From Ceratothoa steindachneri (taxonomy: Eukaryota; Arthropoda; Malacostraca; Isopoda; Cymothoidae), in assembly GCA_963969495.1 (NCBI GenBank), contig OZ018317.1, forward strand, positions 225,972,099-226,036,098: a stretch of 64,000 nt of DNA, written 5' to 3'. A program made the position numbers and the translations under genes. The notes under the pieces were generated by a model. It saw only the letters and a list, made by a program, of their open reading frames with translations, had not been told where the DNA came from and ran no database searches. Below are positions 1 through 15,065 of the stretch, one piece after another; position 1 is the stretch's first letter, and each line of letters begins with the position of its first letter.

Positions 1-535
1 CTAATTCTGAAATATACTCCGTATTTTCGAACAGATGAAGATTTTGGTCTATTAATGGGATAGGCTCTGCGTCAAACACGGTGACAGCGTTTAATTTTCT
101 AAAGTCAATGCACATTTTATATGAATTATTCGGTTTGTTTACCATAACTACTGAGGAACAATACTCTGATTTGATAGGCTCAATTATCTGCAACCTTAAC
201 AATTTCTCTACTTCGTTATTAAATTCTTCACTTAAAAGAACGAAAAAAGGGTACGGTCTAGACCTAACGGCTTCTTGCGTAGTTAGCTGTATATCGTGCT
301 AGAATTAAGTAACACATCATCGGATGTCAGAGATGGAGTCATTAAATCGATCGAGGATAGCTTGGATCTGGGTTTTCTAATGGGGGGATAATTGACTACT
401 TATTTCTAACTCTTTAGGAGGGGATTCCATTATGTCGGGTACGACTAAGAGATAATTCTCTTCCTGTTCCATGCAGACGTTTTGGACCACACCGAGGGGT
501 CCAACGGGTAATCTCCTTCGAGGGCCGATTCTTCA
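1..535 (-). pseudogene. Gypsy-type reverse transcriptase N-terminus and preceding linker
   Basis: Reverse-complement translation from about 300 down to 1 is open. It contains the pre-RT signature HDIQLTTQEAVRSRPYP, then the finger motif IIEPIKSEYCSSVVMV and the palm start MCIDFRKLNAVT. The palm catalytic YxDD lies beyond the window edge. The stretch 535-300 holds a linker ending in a QIQAILDRFNDSISDI-like segment, matching the usual lead-in to gypsy RT, with several stops. The continuity with the integrase C-terminus at 533-724 shows that INT precedes RT in this element. Confidence 0.8.
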
Positions 536-1650
536 TTTATGGCTACTATTTGATGGATTCCGGTGCGCCGGTGTTATTTCTTGAGGAGGTTTACATACAT
601 GATAAAACCTACTTCTAAATGGAGTATCCACCACATAGTCTACGGGGCCGCGTTTTCCGACTATCCAGTAAGGGCCCTTCCATTGGCTAAAGAGTTTGTT
701 ATTGTTCGTCGGGAGTAATAACAAAATTCCTCGCCGGGTTTGAATCTTCGATTCTGAGATTTACAGTCGAAGTAAGATTTATATTTGGCTAGATTTCCGT
801 CGCCTTTCTGGTAAGTTATCTCGGCGCATTCTTGTAACTTCTGACGAAGCTCAATCAAGTACGAGTAAGACGACTATACTTCCCGATCTAATTTTTGGTT
901 TGCAAATAACTCCTTAAGAATGTTCAGTGGTTCTCGAACATTCCTACCATATAACAGTTCGAAGGGTTCGAAACCCAAAGTACGGTGAGGTATCTTCCTG
1001 TAGGCGAAAAGAGCCACGGTTAGATATCGGTGCCATTCACTCGTTGGTCCGCGCACAGCTTTTGAAAAATGGTCTTGAGATTGGAGTTACAACTTTCACA
1101 CATACCATTTTCGGGCGGGTGAAAAGGGGGAGTAAAAAAGGGCTTAATCATGGGCAGTTTCCCTACCTGCTCCATTAAATGAGAGGCAAACTGCCGGGCA
1201 GGCGCGATCCGACAGGATTTCTTAATGTAATCTAATGCGGGAAAAAATGGAGATGAGCGCTTCTGCAGACGAAATGCTGTCAATTCTTCTGAGGGGGACA
1301 GCCTCAGGGACCCGAGTAGCAAAATTGACTAGATTGAGATATAACTGTGGCCCTCAGTAGATGGCGGGAGAATCGGGCCGACTAGGTCGATAGCTACTCT
1401 GGAGAAAGGTTCTGAGATGACGGGGCCCCTCTGTAATGGAGCCGGCTCGACTCGCCCCTTAACTGAAGTCTTTTGGCATACAGGGCACGAACGACAGTAT
1501 TGTAGGATTACTTCGGCGGCTCCAGGCCAATGAAAATATTTAAAAATCCGTTTGGCCGTTTTTGTGTAGCCAAAATGAGCAGCGAAAATGCTGTCATGAG
1601 CGGTTTGGAGGATAAGGTGCATATGTGATCAAGGGAGGTACAATGTCTGG
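533..1650 (-). pseudogene. Retrotransposon integrase with GPY/F-like C-terminus
   Basis: Integrase inserts retrotransposon cDNA into the genome. The N-terminal finger is visible at 1,622-1,440 (HDSIFAAHFGYTK followed by CRSCPVCQKT, an HHCC-type module), then the core start (RVAIDLVGPILPPS). The later core is in another frame at 1,180-1,110 (FHPPENGMCES). The conserved post-core block LTVALFAYRKIPHRTLGF is at 1,035-980, with FELLYGRNVREP just after it. The GPY/F-like segment QWKGPYWIVGKRGPVDYVVD lies at 680-620. The core is split over at least three frames and part of the middle DDE region is unreadable, so it is inactive. The family match is strong at motif level. Confidence 0.82.
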
Positions 1651-2640
1651 GCCTCTTCGGGATCTCCGGGAGAACAAACGCGGTAGAGGAGGTAATCCTT
1701 AATATTGAAGGAAATTAACCTGCCACCTATAACCGATTCCTGCATTTCATCCAGTGCCTTAGCCTACAAGGGTTAAAGGGACTCACACTCCTTTTGCTTT
1801 TTGGAAAAATCCTCGCTGACGGTGTTGCCATAATCCGGGGCTCCGGGGATTTCCAGTGGAACGGGCGTTTCTGACTCTCAATGAGCCTGGGAGCGAGTAG
1901 TCACGGGTTGTGCCACTGGAGTTGAGGAGACTTTGGGGCTCTGCCTAATCAAAACGGCACAAAACTTTATGGGTACCGCCACTACTTTTAACCAGCCGGT
2001 GAAGTAGGCGCAGTCAATATGGCAGTTTATTATGGGGAACCGATTCGCGCGTCTCAGATAGTTGCGCGTACTGAATTGTCTGAAGGTTTGTTTGGGTTGG
2101 ATTCGACACTGTCTGAATTTAACGCGTTAGGAATCGGGAGTCTTGTTGTAGGCAGATAGCAGTTCCGCCTTTAACGTGGATTAGTCAAAGGTTGCCTCAG
2201 CCAGAAAAGAGATTAAAATATCCATCATGTGGGTGTTTAGAAAGGGCAACAATCTGGCTACGCCGACCGATTCTATATCCCAATTATTTACCTCGAATAT
2301 CTTCTCAAAGTGTGCCAAGTAGGAGGCAAAATCATCCCTGTCTTAAAACACTGGCAGCTTAATGGATGCCTGATGTTGAAGTGGGGCCCCCTAAATGATA
2401 GATAGGGCCTCATTGCTTGTCCTTGACATCTCTAGTTCATGTGCAAGAAGTTCTCTTTCTCTTCTTTCTTCTCTGTCACTTTCTTCGCTCTCTTTCTCTT
2501 CTCTTTATTTTCTCTTTCTCTTCTTTCTTCTCTCGCAGTCATTTCTTATGTCTGCATGTAGAACATCAGATCTCTTCCCGATAAACCCAATGATTCTTCT
2601 TGGGCTTTAAAGAACTCAAATGACGACATAGCTTGTTCGC
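1650..2640 (-). pseudogene. Gag and truncated aspartic protease of Gmr1-like copy 1
   Basis: The minus strand from 2,560 to 2,430 encodes an E/R/K-rich coiled segment. It is followed by a gag matrix/capsid-like block ASIKLPVF, then FASYLAHFEKIFEVN, which closely matches the gag of copy 2 (IKLPVFKEREFFGSYP). After a capsid-end segment (KFRQCRIQPKQTFRQF, about 2,110-2,070) the sequence jumps straight to the protease tail CHIDCAYFTGWLKVVAVPIK. The zinc knuckle and DTG active site seen in copy 2 are therefore deleted. From 1,960 to 1,650 is a linker ending in a VIGGRLISFNIKDYLLYRV segment that leads into integrase. It has multiple stops. Confidence 0.7.
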
Positions 2641-4260
2641 TTAAAAGGCGCACACACGAGAGATTATACTGGGTTTTAGATCAGAATTTGGCATAGTAAA
2701 CGAAAACAACCACACACGAAAGGAACTCACTTAATTTATACGAAGTGAACGCGTCAATGGCAGGAATCACACTCAAAATACCATTAAAATAACACTGCGA
2801 ATAAATTTAAAATATATCAATCGTCTATCTAACAGTTGCAATTAATTAAATGAGAAGATTATCGTTTTCCCATAATCTTCAAACCAGCAATTTTAGAAGC
2901 CATTAAAATAATCCTTATTAATGACCCTTAAAAGACCTGACATCAGTTTTAATATAAATATGTCGTATAATTCAAGTAGCTGAACCTGGCCATTTTGGCT
3001 TCCCTCCAAAGATGCAGGGGAGGGAAGACGACAGCCCAAATTAGGAAAAGATTTTCTCTTCGAGTGCGTAGGGATTTTAAATAGCGAGAGTGAATTAAAT
3101 GTTGGCTAGTATTGCTCCTATTTAATTAGGCTTTGGTGGTTGGAGGATTTAAACAGGAGAAACAAAAATAATCTTTTAATCCTATACAAACAGCAATAGA
3201 TATTCACAAAATAATATACAGGCAATTTAGTTAACACCGCTTACTAAATGAATGAAATTGAAATGACAAATATAAATCGTCTTAGCTGTACTTGGCTCAA
3301 TAAGTACACTAATTACCCGAGTGAAAGCGGGAGGCGACTGCGAGGTGGGTCTTATCCCAATAATTATTACAATAATTACCGAGAGGGATCGGGAGGATAT
3401 CGAGCGGTGAGTCGCTCCGTCGGAGAGCATCACGCCTCTTCAATGATGAAAGAAAATGTAAGTCTTACGATTTTCTGGAGAAGACCAGGAGTATGGGTAC
3501 TCGGAGGAAGGTATTCTTGGAGGAAACGGAGTATAGCGCGATATTCCAGAAGTAGTCTTCGTCATTCCAAATATGGATTCCTGCTGCGAGACAGAATAGC
3601 ACCGGAGGTTGTCGCTCGAGGATTGCGCGTCGTCGATGAATGATTCCAGAGACCTCTTATGATGCCACGTGAAAACATTCTGCATTGCGTTGGCTTGCTT
3701 ACTGGGAAGCAACGTGGGGACTGCTTCCAACCCAAAAGCTCTAAAAAAACTTCGAAAATTATTCTCGGGGTGCAGAATATATACTACTACGCCGGATTTT
3801 CTAATGTTTGTCGACGGAAGCGTTATCGGTTCGGTACCATAGCCTCGATAACGGGAATCGGCGGTGAGAGTCGTAACACCATAAACGGGAGGGGGTTCTG
3901 GCGCTTTATCGCTCCGGAAGTTTGCCGATGGTCTGGAAGCAGGGATTCTTCGCTCGAAATCCCTTCCTCGTGACTCGATCACACACGCTCGCTCTCTCTT
4001 GCTCCCTCTTCCTTATTTTTTGACCAAGACTTAAAAGCAAAGTTTAAAACAAATAATCGCTATTTTCTAATGTTTTTCAATAGGAGGAATTAGAAAAAAA
4101 ACACTTATTGGCGCGGAACAAAAATTTTGTTACATAGTGGTATAATTTCCGTTGCTTCTGCCTCTAGGCTGTTGTAAACGCGGCGTGATTTTCTCTTGAT
4201 CCATCCTTCCTCTTCCCATTAATACCCCCTTCGTTTGCCTGTTGACGGAGCTTGTGTCTC

Positions 4261-4263
<3 letters not shown>
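2641..4263. other. Probable LTR/leader of copy 1 and unassigned sequence
   Basis: No recognisable protein domain. The segment around 3,140-3,200 resembles part of the putative LTRs of copy 2 (both have AAACAAAA-TAATCTTT followed by TACAAACA), so at least part is probably the copy 1 LTR. A 180-codon minus-strand open frame at 3,440-3,982 overlaps plus-strand open frames. It has no recognisable motif, and I do not treat it as a gene. Confidence 0.4.

Positions 4264-4342
<79 letters not shown>
4264..4342. repeat. (TA)n microsatellite, 79 bp
   Basis: Uninterrupted TA repeat. The open frames of alternating Ile-Tyr that cross it are artefacts. The right flank at 4,396-4,437 (ACTGAAGACATG ... CAGTTTCGATGC) resembles the terminal motif found beside Penelope-like elements elsewhere in the window. 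Confidence 0.95.
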
Positions 4343-4346
<4 letters not shown>

Positions 4347-5100
4347 AAAATGACAGTTGATGCACTATCGCAAGGTTGATGAGGAATTTAATCACACTTA
4401 CTGAAGACATGTTTATTCCAAAACAGTTTCGATGCATTTGAGGGACTCTTTTGCGAGCTCTCGTGTGTGGCCATTCGGAGTTGGAGATAGTGTGTGCAGC
4501 TTCCCTAAGAGGTAAATATTTTCCTAGTATCCACGAGAGGTGGAACAGGGGTCACCACCCAGCATGGTCCCGAACAATATTATTATTATTATTATACCCT
4601 ATATGTTGCACAGTAAGAATACCCATGGCTTTTTCAGGCTTGCATCTAAAAAGGCAACAGCCACGGATATGGGGCTGCTGCACTGGGAAGCCAGCGCCCG
4701 AAAATTTTGCTTCAGGGAGCGCAATCACAAGGAGGATAATGGGCGAGTGTGTCGGGGCCCCTTGCCACATAATCTGCATCAATGTTGAATAGAATCGATA
4801 TAAGTCGATTATTAGGGGGAGGTAAAGAAGTAGGGAGATCGTAGTTCTGTCTAAACGAGCGAGATTGCAAATATTTACACTATGTCAGACAAACATGAAA
4901 ATGGATGAAGAGTTTAGGTATGATATATAGAATGAAGTTTGACAAGTCTGAATCATGGTGGTATGGTTAAAGAAGGTGTGACAGTGCTTTTGAGTGATGA
5001 ATGCCATAATGCGATGGTTGGTCAGGAAGGTGAGAATTCGAGAATTAGGTTAGTGAACTTGAGATTTTCACGGATGTAAATGTGTGCAGTTGAGTATATG
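4343..5100. other. Unassigned interval
   Basis: A 113-codon plus-strand open frame at 4,451-4,792 overlaps other-frame ORFs and shows no domain. A short (TAT)n tract lies at 4,578-4,595. From 4,860 to 5,100 the plus strand may be the degraded upstream part of the Tc1-like transposase that becomes recognisable at 5,105. I see no gene. Confidence 0.4.
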
Positions 5101-5104
5101 TGAA

Positions 5105-5260
5105 TCTAAGAACTCACTTGCAATGATTCTGGGGCTGAATTCCATTGAAAATGTTTGGAAGACACTCTGACAAATGCCCAAAGCAATGAAACCCAAAATA
5201 GCTCAAGAACTCTTGGAAATTCTTCGAGATGAATGGACCAAGTAGAAAGTATCAAGAGTT
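5105..5260 (+). pseudogene. Tc1-like transposase C-terminal remnant
   Basis: Plus-strand translation contains GLNSIENVWKTL followed, after one stop, by IAQELLEILRDEWTK. This is the end of the Tc1 DDE domain, where the family usually reads SPDLNPIENVW and then EEL...EW. The Asp of the PD(L)N block reads Gly here, so a catalytic position is lost as well as the frame. No terminal inverted repeats were located. It is a fossil fragment. Confidence 0.65.
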
Positions 5261-6239
5261 GGGTCGTTCCTGTGGCAGGATAGGTCAAAGAATAATTTCT
5301 ATCTTATAAAAATGAGTTTCCATTGATAATTACTTAATCGTTATATTCCCAAAGAAATTTGTTTCCTTGGTCGTTTGACAGTTTATTTTTTTTAGTAAAT
5401 TGATTCTATGTAGATAGTGGACACGGACCGTACAAAATGCCTTCTTGCCAAAATATGGGTTTAATTCAGTTTACCTTTGGCATAGAAAACGGGTCTGATG
5501 TGGGGTCACCTCTCTCTGGTCCCCGCGTAGCTCCAATGCCATTTTTGTTTGCTTGGTAAGTTTTTGATATTTTACGTATCTGATGAAATTTTTACGAGTT
5601 ACATTATAGTCGACAGTGTTCGTGAATATTACGTGATTACGCTGGTTATGGTTCCCATAGTGAATATGATCATTGTGGAGGAAAATGAGTGTGATTTTAT
5701 AATGCGGACCGGAGTGGGGATTTCTATGTTTACAGTTTACAGAAAACGGTGCGTAGTGCACGGTCCGTTCAAAATTTGGAAAATCGCGAAAATTATACTA
5801 ATGAAGATTTAGTTTTGAATTTTGAAACTACTGTATGTTGATCATGTAACATTGTTTTGTGTTTTAAATGTATGTCGAGGAATAGGTCACCTCCCTAGAC
5901 AATACCTCTATATGCCTCTATTGGTTGGGAGGAAAGAGATAAAAGCCACGAGAATATGTATATATACAGTTATATACACATATATCCTCTAATGTACGTA
6001 TGCGTCCTTAGTTACGTACAAGTACGTTCACTTCGTAAGAGTAATCCGATGATTAATAATAATAATAATTAAAGGTAATAAAAAAATCAAGGTTTATTGA
6101 ACCAAGAAAGTTTTACAAAACAATATACATAGTGCAAAACATGATGTCTCGGTTTACAAATTCTTAAGATAAAATATATATGCACAAAAAATACATTTAT
6201 TTATCTATTCTTTAGTGAAATTGAATTGAATACATTAAT

Positions 6240-6242
<3 letters not shown>
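5261..6242. other. Unassigned interval with a repeated GGACCG/GGTCCG motif
   Basis: AT-rich sequence without a recognisable gene. A short palindromic motif (CGGACCGT then ACAAAA) occurs at 5,424 and, as CGGTCCGT then TCAAAA, at 5,761. A third copy is at 10,054. They could be terminal pieces of a small transposon. A short AAT-type repeat is at 6,055-6,070. Confidence 0.35.

Positions 6243-6302
<60 letters not shown>
6243..6302. repeat. (TA)n microsatellite, 60 bp
   Basis: Uninterrupted TA/AT dinucleotide repeat flanked by AT-rich sequence. No element is recognised at its edges. Confidence 0.95.
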
Positions 6303-6304
<2 letters not shown>

Positions 6305-7990
6305 ACTAAAATTTTTGGCTATTAGTACAGTTCATATATGATCTAAACTGTAATATTGTCGATGACTTTCTTTACTATATAGAGTATTGTGGACTTCTTA
6401 TATCTGTTGGTACTGCACCTTATGGATTGTAGCAATTCCCTGCCTATTCTTGTTTCCCTCCCATGAATGCCATGCAGATATGATGGGAGTAAATGTCAAT
6501 GTTCTCGCGATTTCAAAATAGATTTGGCAAAGTTTAAAGTGAGATCCTCACGTCTTTGGTATAGGGTGTCGAGGTTTAGTGAGTGGGCAATCCCAGTCCC
6601 GCTTCCTGGACATATATTTTATTACCGCACCAAGGTGAAGCGGAGGTGAAGTGTATCCAATACACTTACCGTAGCTACTTTCGGTGAATAAGAATAACCC
6701 CGGTGCTTCCCTTTTGATCAAAATTAAGATAATGATCCCCTGAGTGTGTCCCCACTCAGTAAAAACCAGTCATGGGTGGACCGGTGTAATATTGAGATTT
6801 AAGCCAAGTGGATTGCTTAATAATTGCCAAAGGATCGTCCAAAATAGTTAAACACACATATACCAAAAATAATCTTTAATATAGATGAATTAGAAATAAG
6901 AAACAGCGTATATAGGTATAAATAGAATTAATCTTTGCACTTCAAAATTACTCACTAGGATGCTTGCGTCTTAATGGCAGCCAACAGAATGAATGGAATA
7001 ATATTATTGAATTAAGCACTGAATTAATCATTTTAATACTTGAAGTTATGGGCCCGGGATGGGAATTCTAGTTAACGAACAAACTGGTGAAGTTAGGGGA
7101 GGGGATAATTCACTTTAACGATACTTTTGAGTTGGTAAGTATTTTTGAGAATGATGGTGAAGATTTTTTTCTGGTGACGATGATCGCACTCAGTCTGGCC
7201 GTCTGAGGTTACCGAATTAGCAGGTAATCCTAGACCGTTGATATACTGACCCTATGCCGGATCACGAAGGCGAGCTAAACTGTGGCTCAAATCGGACTTC
7301 TTCTTCCTCGAAGTGACTGTCCGATTATTCGGTTCCTGGAGTGGGTAGCCAAAACCGATTACCTAGATACGTCTAGGGTAATCCGCAGAGGGAGGTCCTG
7401 TGTAACCTCAGACTCTGAATGGGAGGGCCTGCGAGAAGTTTGGCACCTACAAGTACCGTGACGGCAACAAACACACAAATTCCACAAAGTTTCTTTCTTA
7501 CAACGGGTGGACTGTTTCCTTTGTGGAACGAGCTCCACGCTCGACGTAGGTCTAAGGTCTTCTGCTTGACTCTAGGGCGAAGTTTCCCTTTTATTTCCCC
7601 CACGAGCAAAAATCGGGAGAGAGCACCGAATTCTCATAAAATCCGTATCGCTGCGCGAAGGACCTTTTCATCTGCTGCCAGACAGAGTAAATCTTTCACA
7701 CCTTCGCTCCACGTCGCAGTTTAAGATGGCGCGAAAACTCAAACCTTCGTCAGCTAGCAGGTGTCTTTTAGCGGCAGACATTTTTCAGAACGGCCGTCTC
7801 GAATTTAGTTGTCTCAAAGGCGCGAAAAGGCACGGAGGGAATTTGAGGCGAAAGTAGAATTTGGAATACGGGAGGGACGCGCAGCTTTTGTCGCGGTAAT
7901 CCTGCGTACACTAATGTACGTGGTATTTAGACTTCTACATAGGGATTTGCACTAGAGGGTTTCGAGGGCGTTTTCGTAACTAATATATTG
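6303..7990. other. Unassigned interval with a GC-richer block at 7,190-7,900
   Basis: The block at about 7,190-7,900 is richer in G+C and CpG than its surroundings and holds overlapping open frames on both strands (7,419-7,724 plus; 7,373-7,609 minus). None shows a motif. It could be an LTR, a LINE 5' region or an unrecognised exon. A stretch near 6,860 (AAAAATAATCTTTAATA) recalls the retroviral-type LTR segments at 3,160 and 32,830, which favours an LTR relic. Confidence 0.35.
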
Positions 7991-7999
7991 AGGTCCAAG

Positions 8000-8440
8000 A
8001 ATTATGTGAAAACAACGTTTTTGCATGCGTTCAAGGAGCGTATGTTGGCCCTGAGTGAGTCCCAGGTGCCATACAGGTGCAGCATACTCCAGTGTATTCT
8101 AATGTACCACTGATATAATTTTAACATTACATTATGGTTGAAACCGAATTGTCTGGCGCAGTACAAGATAAAAATACATCGATTGGCCTTGGACAGCATA
8201 TGTGCAACATGATTGTCTCAGTTTAAATCTACATTGGTATGTTCTCCCAATAGTTTACACTTATTTGCAATTGGTAGGGGGGAGTTTTCTAAAATCAGTT
8301 CAGGAAATATGATGGGATGTTTAAGAGGGGGCAGATGATCAGTACTTCGCATTTGAGTGGATTAGGGGACATATTGATGGCTGCACAGCCTTCTGATAAA
8401 TCATTTAAGAGTGCGATATTACTACATGTAAATAAGGACA
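8000..8440 (-). pseudogene. LINE reverse transcriptase C-terminal remnant
   Basis: The minus strand reads PNPLKCEVLII, then several frame breaks, then an open frame at 8,199-8,002 with AHMLSKANRCIFILYCARQ and later LKLYQWYIRIHWSML. This matches the palm-to-thumb region after the YADD box in CR1/jockey-type LINEs (NPxKCKVM; LxxKANRRLFxLRxLR; IRxxLEYAxPVW). The catalytic core is absent. The clade cannot be told from this piece. Confidence 0.55.
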
Positions 8441-12074
<3,634 letters not shown>

Positions 12075-12208
12075 GTATGTGACATGGATAATGAGCCTTT
12101 AAATTGTGAGCGGGTAAGAAAATGTGGTATAAAAAATTCCTTAGAGGTTCCTAGCTTTGGGAGATAGTGGCTTTGATGGGGTAACGCTTTAGGCGAAATA
12201 TACTCTCT

Positions 12209-12279
12209 GTGCCTGGCAGCTTAACAGTAGAGCATCTGACCGGCAATCAGCAGACCCGAGTTTGAGTCCCGGCCAGGAA
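12209..12279 (+). promoter_or_regulatory. tRNA-like region of composite SINE copy A
   Basis: Folds roughly as a tRNA: acceptor CCTGG/CCAGG, a D-arm-like A box (GGCAGCTTAACAGTAGAGC), an anticodon-like loop with GGC, and a B box TTTGAGTCCC. The T stem has a substitution relative to copy B. U33 is C, which argues against a working tRNA. It is best read as an internal polymerase III promoter. Confidence 0.7.
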
Positions 12280-12437
12280 TTTCAAACTTTTTTGCCCTGG
12301 CGTTATTTCTGTCTTCTCAGTAAAGTGCCGCCTTCTTTTTTCTTTGATTCTAGTGTTCTTCTAATTTCTCTTTCTCTTGCCTCTAAAAAAACTCTTGTCT
12401 CATTGCTCATTCGTATCAAATTCCTTTTTCTATTGTA

Positions 12438-12441
<4 letters not shown>

Positions 12442-12475
<34 letters not shown>
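12442..12475. repeat. (TA)n tail, 34 bp
   Basis: TA repeat at the 3' end of composite SINE copy A, and at the left edge of the next tRNA-related repeat. Confidence 0.9.
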
Positions 12476-12477
<2 letters not shown>

Positions 12478-13035
12478 TTCATGAGCGTGAAAGATTGATG
12501 AAAATGAATCCAACAGACCGCAAGAAACAGAAAACGGGAAAATATTTCTTAGGAAATATTATTTCTAATTCGCAAAAATTCCGTACAGGGATGGGATTCG
12601 AACCGTGCACACTGAAGTAGCGAACATCCGCTTTGATCTCAATTAAATCCTCTCTTAGGCCACTTGGCTACGCGGAAGACCAAAAAATCTTCGAATAAAC
12701 AAGTTTTTAAGCTACGATTCGCAAAGTCGATCGGGACTATGAAAGAGAGAGAAAATTAATAGTGAATGCAAAGGACAGAGGAGAATTGAGGTAAACACGC
12801 GGCGAATATACAATGTATAAATCTTTCATGAGCGCGAATGAATGATGAAAATGAATCCAAAAAACACTAAACTTTGCGAACAGTTGTTAAAGGAAGACTG
12901 ATGAAACATTGAAGATGGGTGAAACATTTACCCTCCCTAAACGTTGTTCAATCAAGTAAACTAAATGAACTTCCTGTTTTTCGTCATATCCTTCATCATG
13001 CAAACTAAATTAAAGCTCAATAGGAGAAGCCCTTA

Positions 13036-13038
<3 letters not shown>
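12476..13038 (-). mobile_element. Second tRNA-derived repeat, class II tRNA-like, between TA arrays
   Basis: The interval between two TA arrays contains on the minus strand (12,676-12,582) a tRNA-like sequence. It has an A box TAGCCAAGTGGCCTAAG, an extended variable region and a B box GGTTCGAATCC. The acceptor-like ends CCGCGTA and TGTACGG pair in 6 of 7 positions. The long variable region is typical of Leu/Ser-type tRNAs. Direct repeats (TTCATGAGCG followed by GATGAAAATGAATCCAA) occur at about 12,478 and 12,827, about 350 bp apart. They may mark the ends of the unit or two copies of a terminal segment. Confidence 0.6.

Positions 13039-13108
<70 letters not shown>
13039..13108. repeat. (TA)n microsatellite, 70 bp
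   Basis: Perfect TA repeat. A 118-bp unassigned segment separates it from the next array. Confidence 0.95.
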
Positions 13109-13111
<3 letters not shown>

Positions 13112-13224
13112 GAAAATCCCACAGGAAAACTGAAAAGCAGATTCCAAGTAATTTCGAACTTTACTCAGTTCATTCCGAAGGAATACATAAAGAATTATTT
13201 TACAAGACTTGTATATATATAGGA

Positions 13225-13226
<2 letters not shown>

Positions 13227-13286
<60 letters not shown>
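13227..13286. repeat. (TA)n microsatellite, 60 bp
   Basis: TA repeat preceded by a short impure TA stretch at 13,211-13,221. Confidence 0.95.
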
Positions 13287-13288
<2 letters not shown>

Positions 13289-13850
13289 TGATTGTTTTTC
13301 ACTTGTGCGAGTTTGAAGTCGGTTGCGTGGAGGAGTTAATGTGGGGTGTTTGAAGTGTAGTTAGTGTCGATTTGCATGGAGTTTTGGAGGCGGTGCAATT
13401 TTACTACCATTATGACGCGGGTTGGAGTTGTCCTGGGAGGAGTTATGGATGCTCTGCTCGAGCGGGGAACAACAGGGCATGATCTTGCACGACAAAGGGT
13501 CAAAATTTGACGAGAACCTCCCGTAGAGTGACCCCTCACGTGGGCGCCTTGAAAAGAGGGGGGGGAGACCAGAGTGCAGTGCATGGTTGTTGAGATTTAG
13601 GGCTAATAATGGATTTATGGAGCGGTTGTTCGTAGATTGGGGTTACTTAAGGTCTCTCTGGAACCAACATTATTCCGGGTGGTGTAGAATTATCTTAGCT
13701 ACTTAAAATAGTCACCGACGCTCGGAGAAAAAGTGCATTAACCTGAGTGCCGCGTCTCTAAGTAATGAATTCATAGACGCATATGAGCGTCTAAGGTCAT
13801 TTCACAAACCTTTTTGCTGCATGCACCACCTCATCTCCTTAAAATTTGCT
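13287..13850. other. Unassigned interval
   Basis: GC-richer than its flanks. An 82-codon minus-strand open frame (13,336-13,584) has no motif and probably arises by chance. It may be a fragment of an LTR or LINE. I see no gene. Confidence 0.35.
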
Positions 13851-14059
13851 CTGTTCCTCCTGATGTAAGAAATTAAGCTATATTCCGTAAATGTAAAGTT
13901 TATTATACAAATAAATCCCTTGAAAAATATATTTACAATCCTTCAAACAAAATAATTAAAAAAAATCAAACTATTGAAACAATATATAAATCATAATAAT
14001 ATTAAGCTTAAATAAATTATCAATTTAATGAGATGTTTCTGCTTGAAGTTTAACGCAAA

Positions 14060-15065
14060 GGGCATTTATTCGAATCAAAAAATGGTTAGTTTCAACCTTA
14101 AATCCCCTCCTATTGTGATATCAAGTCTAATTCTTTTTTTCAGTCAAGTCAGTTACAGCAGTGAAACCACATTCTCCCAAATATGAGGATGGAAATGGCC
14201 ATAGTAGTTTTCTTGCTAAACTCAGTACATTTTGGGTATTTCGTCTCCGTTTAATTATAGAGTCACATCATATTCCCTTTTATTTTAAAGAGAGTTTTAA
14301 CAGAATCATCATTTTGTTTTTCTGACAGCGCTTCTTGATACTGCATGGCTACATCAGAGAAGTCCACTAGTAATGATTGAGTTATCTAAGCTGTAAAATT
14401 CACTTTCTTAGGTTGAAAACATAGTAGTGTTTTCAAATGATCAACAATAATAAGGCCGGCGGCATCGCATCAGTTACCTTGCACTTATTAAGACAAGAAA
14501 ATTGGTCAAATCTTTTTTATAAACCTTTTTCTGTAATAATTCCAAAAGTGTGATGAAACCAAATAACTTGACATATTTTTCCATGTAGTTGTTTATTTAA
14601 TAAAATATTTTTTTTTTCAAAAAATATCTGCTAAATAGCTGAGATATGCTTTACCATCAATATTTACAACAAGATTCATTTCAGGTTTATGTAAATAATC
14701 GCTAAGAATAACAAACAGATATATGAATCTTTTCAAACAATTTCTCTCAGATAAACCCCTTACCTCAATGAGAAGCAATAACTTACATGGTATACATTCA
14801 GAAGAGACGTTCACATTTAGCATTGTTTTTATGTAGTTGACAAACTTTTCAACTGATTTTAAGACGTCATGTAAAAGAAGGTGACATTGTTTTCGCCATA
14901 AATTTTGTCGGTGAATAATACAATGCACAAGCAGCATTTTTGGATTGTCTTCCTTCATCAATTTTAAGCAGCCACCGTTCTTGCCTATCATAACTGGAGA
15001 ACCATCTGCTGCACAAGATGTAATGTGTCTGTTGATATCTGGTGTTTATCTAATATTTATTAAGC

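Larger units (their letters stand above)
1..3240 (-). mobile_element. Gmr1-like Ty3/gypsy LTR retrotransposon, copy 1 (partial)
   Basis: Minus-strand LTR retrotransposon entering from the left window edge. Reading right to left there is a gag region with a Glu/Arg-rich coiled stretch, the end of an aspartic protease, a linker, an integrase with H2C2 finger and core, a GPY/F-like module, a linker and the N-terminal reverse transcriptase. RT follows integrase without a break, the pol order of the Gmr1-like group rather than the usual gypsy order. Compared with copy 2 (32.7-41.1 kb), about 750 bp covering the gag zinc knuckle and the protease active site is missing near 2,060. The 5' LTR probably lies in about 2.7-4.0 kb, but its ends could not be fixed. 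Many stops and frameshifts make this a dead copy. Confidence 0.8.

Noticed and set aside
950..985. B-box-like GGTTCGAAACCC
   Set aside because: It is the coding sequence of the integrase block TLGFEPFEL on the other strand.
2430..2560. CT-rich tract as a regulatory polypyrimidine element
   Set aside because: It is the complement of codons for the Glu/Arg-rich gag coiled region, also present in copy 2.
3440..3982. 180-codon minus-strand open frame
   Set aside because: No domain, overlapped by open frames on the other strand, and inside a probable LTR/leader. Length alone is not enough.
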